From Blautia hydrogenotrophica DSM 10507 (lineage in GTDB: Bacteria; Bacillota; Clostridia; Lachnospirales; Lachnospiraceae): a stretch of DNA of 64,000 nt. Location: contig NZ_CP136423.1 of assembly GCF_034356035.1 (NCBI RefSeq), forward strand, positions 2,666,001 to 2,730,000, written 5' to 3'. The translations under genes and the position numbers were made by a program. Within the stretch, counting starts at the first letter, position 1, and every line of letters begins with the position of its first letter. The notes beneath the pieces are model-generated. The model ran no database searches. It worked only from the letters and a program-made list of their open reading frames with translations, and had not been told where the DNA came from. Below, piece by piece: positions 59,636 through 64,000 of this stretch.

Positions 59636-61015
59636 ATGAGATTAAACTTACCCGCTGACTTCTTAAACCGTATGCGAACCATGCTGGGAGAAGAATACGA
59701 AGCATTTCAAAAAAGTTATGAGGAGGAACGCCAGTATGGACTCAGAGTCAACACCCGGAAAATCTCCTGTGAAGAATTTGAGTCCATCTGTCCTTTTCCA
59801 ATTAAAAAAATCCCATGGGTGCCCAATGGATATTTCTATCCTTCCGAGGTGAGGCCGTCTCTTCACCCCTATTACAGAGCTGGACTTTATTATCTTCAGG
59901 AACCCAGCGCCATGACTCCGGCCGCCTGCCTGCCAGTCACTCCCGGCGAGGCAGTTCTGGACCTATGCGCGGCGCCTGGAGGAAAAGCCACGGAATTGGC
60001 CACAAAACTGGCCGGCCAAGGAATCCTAGTTGCAAATGACATCAGCGCTTCTAGAGCACGAGCCCTTCTAAGAAACTTAGAGCTTTTCGGCGCCTCAAAT
60101 ATTTTTGTCACAAACGAGATCCCTGAGAAAATGACTCGGTATTTTCCCGAATTTTTTCATAAGATCCTTCTGGACGCTCCCTGTTCCGGGGAGGGAATGT
60201 TTCGAAAAGACGACTCCCTGGCCGCCGACTGGTCTGTGGAAAAATCTGAAAATTTGTCTAAGCTTCAAAAAGAATTGATTTTAACTGCCTCTAAAATGCT
60301 GATGCCCGGAGGACTGCTTCTATATTCCACCTGTACGTTCGCCCCCGCGGAAGATGAAGAAATCATCTCCTTTCTCTTGAATCAGAGAAACGACATGCAT
60401 CTCGTATCTCTGCCTGATTATCCTGGCTTCTCCTCCGGTGTGCCCGAATGGGCCGACCAAAACCCGGAGCTGGCAAAATGTGTACGCATCTGGCCTCATA
60501 AGATGAATGGGGAAGGCCATTTTCTGGCCTTACTGAAAAAAGAAGGAGAACCAAATTCCCTCGTTCCCATAAAGAAAAAGCCACAGATTGACAAAGGTTC
60601 CCGAAAACTTTTGGAGACTTTCTTCCAGGATTTAGGACTCTCTTGGGACTTCCAGAGAGTGGAAGTCAGAAATGACAAAGTCTATCTCCTTCCCCCCGTG
60701 GAGCAGGCCAATCTGCGCGGAATTCATTTTCTCCGCAACGGGCTCTATCTGGGAGACTTGAAGAAAAATCGTTTCGAACCCTCTCAGCCTCTAGCTCTCG
60801 CCCTGAAAGGAAAAAGCATTCCCTCCTTGCGGCTATCCCCCGAGGACGACCGCCTTCACAAATATCTAAGAGGGGAGACTTTAATTGTCGCCCCCGGTGA
60901 AACTCAGAAGTCAAAGGGCTGGCAATTAGTCTGCGCCGACGAATACCCTCTCGGTTGGGGCAAGCTAGTCGGTCAGACCCTCAAAAATAAATATCCCGCA
61001 GGCTGGCGTCTCTAG
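59636..61015 (+). CDS. rsmF: RsmF/RsmB-type 16S rRNA (cytosine-C5) methyltransferase
   Basis: 459 residues from the ATG at 59636 (AGAGAGG upstream); the frame is open earlier but runs through the promoter. NOL1/NOP2/Sun fold: SAM loop LDLCAAPGGKATELATKL, catalytic cysteines in DAPCSGEGMFRK and YSTCTF. The C-terminal RsmF/PUA-like region spans about 300-459. Firmicute homologs are annotated YebU/RsmF-like; the methylated base (m5C1407 equivalent) is inferred. Monocistronic with hairpin terminator. Confidence 0.9.
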   Translation: MRLNLPADFLNRMRTMLGEEYEAFQKSYEEERQYGLRVNTRKISCEEFESICPFPIKKIPWVPNGYFYPSEVRPSLHPYYRAGLYYLQEPSAMTPAACLPVTPGEAVLDLCAAPGGKATELATKLAGQGILVANDISASRARALLRNLELFGASNIFVTNEIPEKMTRYFPEFFHKILLDAPCSGEGMFRKDDSLAADWSVEKSENLSKLQKELILTASKMLMPGGLLLYSTCTFAPAEDEEIISFLLNQRNDMHLVSLPDYPGFSSGVPEWADQNPELAKCVRIWPHKMNGEGHFLALLKKEGEPNSLVPIKKKPQIDKGSRKLLETFFQDLGLSWDFQRVEVRNDKVYLLPPVEQANLRGIHFLRNGLYLGDLKKNRFEPSQPLALALKGKSIPSLRLSPEDDRLHKYLRGETLIVAPGETQKSKGWQLVCADEYPLGWGKLVGQTLKNKYPAGWRL

Positions 61016-61036
61016 GCCAGTCTGCGGGATATTTTA
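60991..61036 (+). terminator. Terminator of the rsmF-like gene (overlaps stop)
   Basis: ATATCCCGCAG/CTGCGGGATAT with an inner CTGG/CCAG pair; the TAG stop (61013-61015) is in the loop. A short TTTTATG follows. Confidence 0.8.
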
Positions 61037-61072
61037 TGTTATAGAGAAACTGAGGTATGCCTTCTCATTTTG

Positions 61073-63190
61073 TTATACTGTAATCTCTTTTCGGTGGGTA
61101 TTCCCCCAGATATCCCGTTCCACCACTGTCAAGGAAATCCCCCTCTTTAATTTCGGCAGTTTCGGTGATTGGAATTTTTTATTTTTGACCGACGCATGAT
61201 AGGTTTTTCCCTTTAACTCGATCATTGCTCTGGACCGCCTAGAGCCCAGAGTCCCCGTCACCTTCACAGCGCCGTTGGAAATCTGATTTACCTTCATCAG
61301 ATACATCGGCGGAACCGAGCACTTGCTGCAAGACCAAAAAGCCATGGGAGCGGCGCTCAGTTGATAGAGCTGATTCCATTTGGTCACTCCGTTTTTGCTC
61401 CCGCTAAAAGCGATGCTCTGGTGTTTTCCGGATTCATAAAAATAATTGGAGCAAGCCTGCACACTATCAGAATTTTTTACCCTTACCCCGTAATAGACCG
61501 GCTTATAGATCTTATTGTACTTTACTCTCGACCGATCGCTGGAATTATTCACAAAGATTGCCGACGCCTTCGCGCCGCGTACCTGATTACCGCTCACCAC
61601 AGTATCTTTACTCTTCCATGAGACCATGATCGCACATGCCCGATTATTCTCCACCTTGTTCTTCTGTACCTGAGTTCCGATGCTGTTGCTGATATAAATT
61701 CCATAATTCTTATTGCCATCCATCTGATTTCCAGTCACCTTATTCTTTTCGCATCTGCGGTTCAGATAAATCCCATACTTATCGGAATGATCAATCTCAT
61801 TTCCACTGATCTCATTTTCCCTGGAATCGCTCAAAAACACCGCGCTGCGCTTGGCCCCTGAGATTTCATTCCCGCTGATCTCGCTGTTCGTCACCTTTCC
61901 TTTAAAGGTCACACCAAACGAACTGTCCTGTATCACATTGTCCATCAGCTCGACACCGCCCAGCATCTGCTCAGAATGTCCCACAATCCGGACTCCCTCA
62001 TTCACATTCTCTATGTGATTCTCTGAAATCTCTATGCCGAAGTCGTAACCAGTCCCTTTAGATGGAATCTCCTCTAGGCTCACTTCTTCTAAGGGCTCAT
62101 AAAAAGAGGATTCTCTTCCACTCAAAACGGAGTGGACCATGATTCCATACGCGGAATCGTAAATCTCATTTCCAAATATTCTCAGATTCTTATAGTGAAA
62201 GGTTTTAATCGCCCAGTTATGAATATCCACAAATTGATTATCCAGAATCTGTATTCCTTCCATGAACACACCTCTGACAGCACTGTGAGAACCAATCCCT
62301 CTCGACAGATTCCGAAACTCACAGTCTTGTATCGTCACATTTCTCACAGCGGCGTCATCATAACAATGGGTACCGGGAACAACCATAGAATTGTGTACCA
62401 CATCCAGGTGAATAGCTTCCTTGGCGCTTTGTCCTAGATAGCCATAGAAGCTGCATCTTTCTACAACAGCTCCATCCACGCCTGCCAGTGTCAGATGGTG
62501 TCCCTTGTCCTTTACATTGTAGATCTCCAAATCTCTGACCGTGATATTGTTCCCATGGATAAAGCGAATCAACTCCCCACCCACGTTATTTCCATCAAAA
62601 GAGCCGCCTTGAATCACCACATTTTGGATATGGCTATATCCGCCTCTGTCTTCCAATCCGTTTTCTCTCAAAGGTCCCCAATTGTTAGAGGCGACAATCA
62701 AATGGTCTTTTGCATCCGGAGACAGATAGTAGTGAGCTCCTTCCTCAGAATTCAGGGTGGTATTAGAATAGATGTATAACGGCTCTGTGCACTCGTATTC
62801 ACCCGCCGGAACATTCACCGTCATATGGCTGTACTCTGTACTTTCCCTCATAGTCTCCAAAGCACTTTTTATATCCTCTGCCGTACATCCGCCTTCCATA
62901 TCCACAATCAGCTCTGTTTCCACAATCATCTCCTCATACGGCTTTATCAATTTCTCTGAGTCTCCTGTGGAACATTCACCTTCCTGCCGATCGGCTTCGT
63001 ATTCATTGGTCTGAAAACTCTCTTCCTCCAAAAAATTTTCCTCATCCGACATCGTCTCCTGGGCCGAACCGAATTCCTGTTCTGCCTCAGCCGCATACTC
63101 TGCAGCCGCCCAAGCCGGCACAGCCCACGGACACTCTAACGTTCCCAGAACAAGGACCGCTGTCATAACCAGGCCTATTCTCCCCTTCAC
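61073..63190 (-). CDS. Secreted right-handed parallel beta-helix protein
   Basis: 705 residues. Signal peptide 1-29 (AWA-AAE). An acidic linker (about 30-90), then a pectate-lyase-like beta-helix (about 95-590) with many NEI/SxNxI rungs (SEISGNEISGAKRSAVFLSD, ENEISGNEIDHSDKYGIYLN). A C-terminal Ig-like domain (about 620-705, GAVKVTGTLGSRRSRAMIEL). No dockerin or sorting motif is seen. The fold suggests a polysaccharide lyase, glycosidase or adhesin; catalytic residues cannot be identified by eye. Confidence 0.85.
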   Translation of the reverse strand: MKGRIGLVMTAVLVLGTLECPWAVPAWAAAEYAAEAEQEFGSAQETMSDEENFLEEESFQTNEYEADRQEGECSTGDSEKLIKPYEEMIVETELIVDMEGGCTAEDIKSALETMRESTEYSHMTVNVPAGEYECTEPLYIYSNTTLNSEEGAHYYLSPDAKDHLIVASNNWGPLRENGLEDRGGYSHIQNVVIQGGSFDGNNVGGELIRFIHGNNITVRDLEIYNVKDKGHHLTLAGVDGAVVERCSFYGYLGQSAKEAIHLDVVHNSMVVPGTHCYDDAAVRNVTIQDCEFRNLSRGIGSHSAVRGVFMEGIQILDNQFVDIHNWAIKTFHYKNLRIFGNEIYDSAYGIMVHSVLSGRESSFYEPLEEVSLEEIPSKGTGYDFGIEISENHIENVNEGVRIVGHSEQMLGGVELMDNVIQDSSFGVTFKGKVTNSEISGNEISGAKRSAVFLSDSRENEISGNEIDHSDKYGIYLNRRCEKNKVTGNQMDGNKNYGIYISNSIGTQVQKNKVENNRACAIMVSWKSKDTVVSGNQVRGAKASAIFVNNSSDRSRVKYNKIYKPVYYGVRVKNSDSVQACSNYFYESGKHQSIAFSGSKNGVTKWNQLYQLSAAPMAFWSCSKCSVPPMYLMKVNQISNGAVKVTGTLGSRRSRAMIELKGKTYHASVKNKKFQSPKLPKLKRGISLTVVERDIWGNTHRKEITV

Positions 63191-63215
63191 TGCATTTTCA
63201 CCTCATCTTATTATC

Positions 63216-64000
63216 CTAAATCACACCGGCATTTTTTTCTTCAAGAGTCTGTATCGCCTCTTGAATCATCCAACAAAATGGCGTGCTAATCCCCAAGCTT
63301 TCCCCCATTTTCACCACTTCCCCTGCGAACATTTCAATCTCCGTCTTTCTCTTATGCTCCAAATCTTGAAGTGTAGAAGGCTTACTCTGAGCAGGAAAAC
63401 CTTTGCTCATCTTTAACTGTGCCTCCGCAGCCTGTTCATCCAGCGCGATTCCTTTCGCCTGAGCGATGGCCACTACTTCTCTCATCAAAGCTCTCTGAAT
63501 TTTTACTGCGTGCTCACTTTTGCAACACGGACCATAGGGCAGTCCCAACAGAGCGCAAGGTAGGTTTGTTCCCACATTCAGCATGAATTTTCTCCAGATT
63601 CCCAGTTCCATGTCTTCCTCTATACAATAAGGCAGGCTGCATTCTTCCATCAAATCTTTTACTGCCCGAACCCGCTCGCTGAGCACTGTGTTCTTTTTCT
63701 CTCCAAACCGAAAGCTGCATCCCGGATCATAAGTAATTGTATTTCCATTCTTAGACGCTGTGATCTTCATATAAGAATACATCACATGAGATTTCCCAAA
63801 TGTCTTCTCCAGCACTTCCTCATGGCCTACTCCGTTCATCACACATAAAATCTGGGTGTTCTCCCCAACCAGATTTCGGATTTCCTCCACAGCCTGGGCA
63901 AAACCGGACTCTTTGACTGCCATAATCACCAGGTCTACCGGTTTGGCTTCCTTAGGCGTCACAATAGAAAATTTGCAAAATTCTCCATTGACTGTCAAAC
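63216..64000 (-). CDS. Ketopantoate reductase (ApbA/PanE family), N-terminus beyond the window
   Basis: At least 260 residues, with the 5' part including the Rossmann GxGxxG loop missing at the right edge. Visible: LVIMAVKESGF, NGVGHEEVLEK, then the C-terminal domain with WRKFMLNVGTN (catalytic Lys and Asn) and STLQDLEHKRKTEIEMFAGE. It would reduce 2-dehydropantoate in CoA synthesis, but paralogs with other 2-keto acid substrates are common, so panE is not asserted. Confidence 0.88.
   Translation of the reverse strand, partial: LTVNGEFCKFSIVTPKEAKPVDLVIMAVKESGFAQAVEEIRNLVGENTQILCVMNGVGHEEVLEKTFGKSHVMYSYMKITASKNGNTITYDPGCSFRFGEKKNTVLSERVRAVKDLMEECSLPYCIEEDMELGIWRKFMLNVGTNLPCALLGLPYGPCCKSEHAVKIQRALMREVVAIAQAKGIALDEQAAEAQLKMSKGFPAQSKPSTLQDLEHKRKTEIEMFAGEVVKMGESLGISTPFCWMIQEAIQTLEEKNAGVI

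Overview
The window looks like a chromosomal segment of an endospore-forming, low-to-mid GC Firmicute of the class Clostridia, most likely a gut Lachnospiraceae close to Blautia or Ruminococcus. The family call rests on protein wording and gene order (type Z S14, spoIIA and spoVA operons, a T-box in front of valS, crh-whiA-rapZ-murB clustering). The genus is only a guess. There is no transposase, phage gene, CRISPR array or RNA gene I can support apart from leader RNAs.

Region 1 (1-20.1 kb): the S10-spc-alpha ribosomal protein cluster, all on the minus strand, from rpsJ (19.8 kb) to the first codons of rplQ at base 1. A strong promoter and a folded leader precede rpsJ. The cluster is split. 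After infA there is a bidirectional terminator, then a foreign-looking three-gene module (LysR regulator, divergent M20 amidohydrolase and multi-pass membrane protein), and only then rpmJ-rpsM-rpsK-rpsD-rpoA-rplQ, which has acquired or kept its own near-consensus promoter. Three intergenic gaps inside the cluster hold structured or tandemly repeated DNA.

Region 2 (20.1-32 kb): a signal-peptidase-like membrane protein lacking the catalytic serine motif, a GNAT acetyltransferase and a PAP2 phosphatase. Next comes a three-gene surface operon that fuses a flavinylation (FMN-binding) domain to NEAT-like domains and starts at a promoter overlapped by a perfect palindrome resembling an iron-repressor (DtxR-type) box. 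Then follows the tightly overlapping tcdA-murB-rapZ-whiA-crh operon, in which Crh carries Glu at the usual HPr phospho-His position.

Region 3 (32-47.8 kb): a zinc/cadmium-type P1B ATPase with a repeated His/Cys N-terminus and an ArsR-type operator, glmS, the spoVA operon, a frameshifted aminoglycoside 6-adenylyltransferase placed between spoVA and the spoIIA-sigF operon, a zinc-ribbon/TPR membrane protein, folC, and an LTA-synthase-like sulfatase.

Region 4 (47.8-64 kb): T-box-controlled valS, an ABC exporter with a 1199-residue coiled-coil permease, a flippase-like protein, a divergent alpha/beta-type small acid-soluble spore protein, a PadR-DUF1700-DUF4097-PspC envelope-stress-like operon, an RsmF-type rRNA methyltransferase, a secreted beta-helix protein and a partial ketopantoate reductase.

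Scattered over the window are at least five families of short intergenic repeats. One is a 165-bp MITE-like element in three copies with inverted ends. The repeats lie between genes and several sit in 5' untranslated regions.
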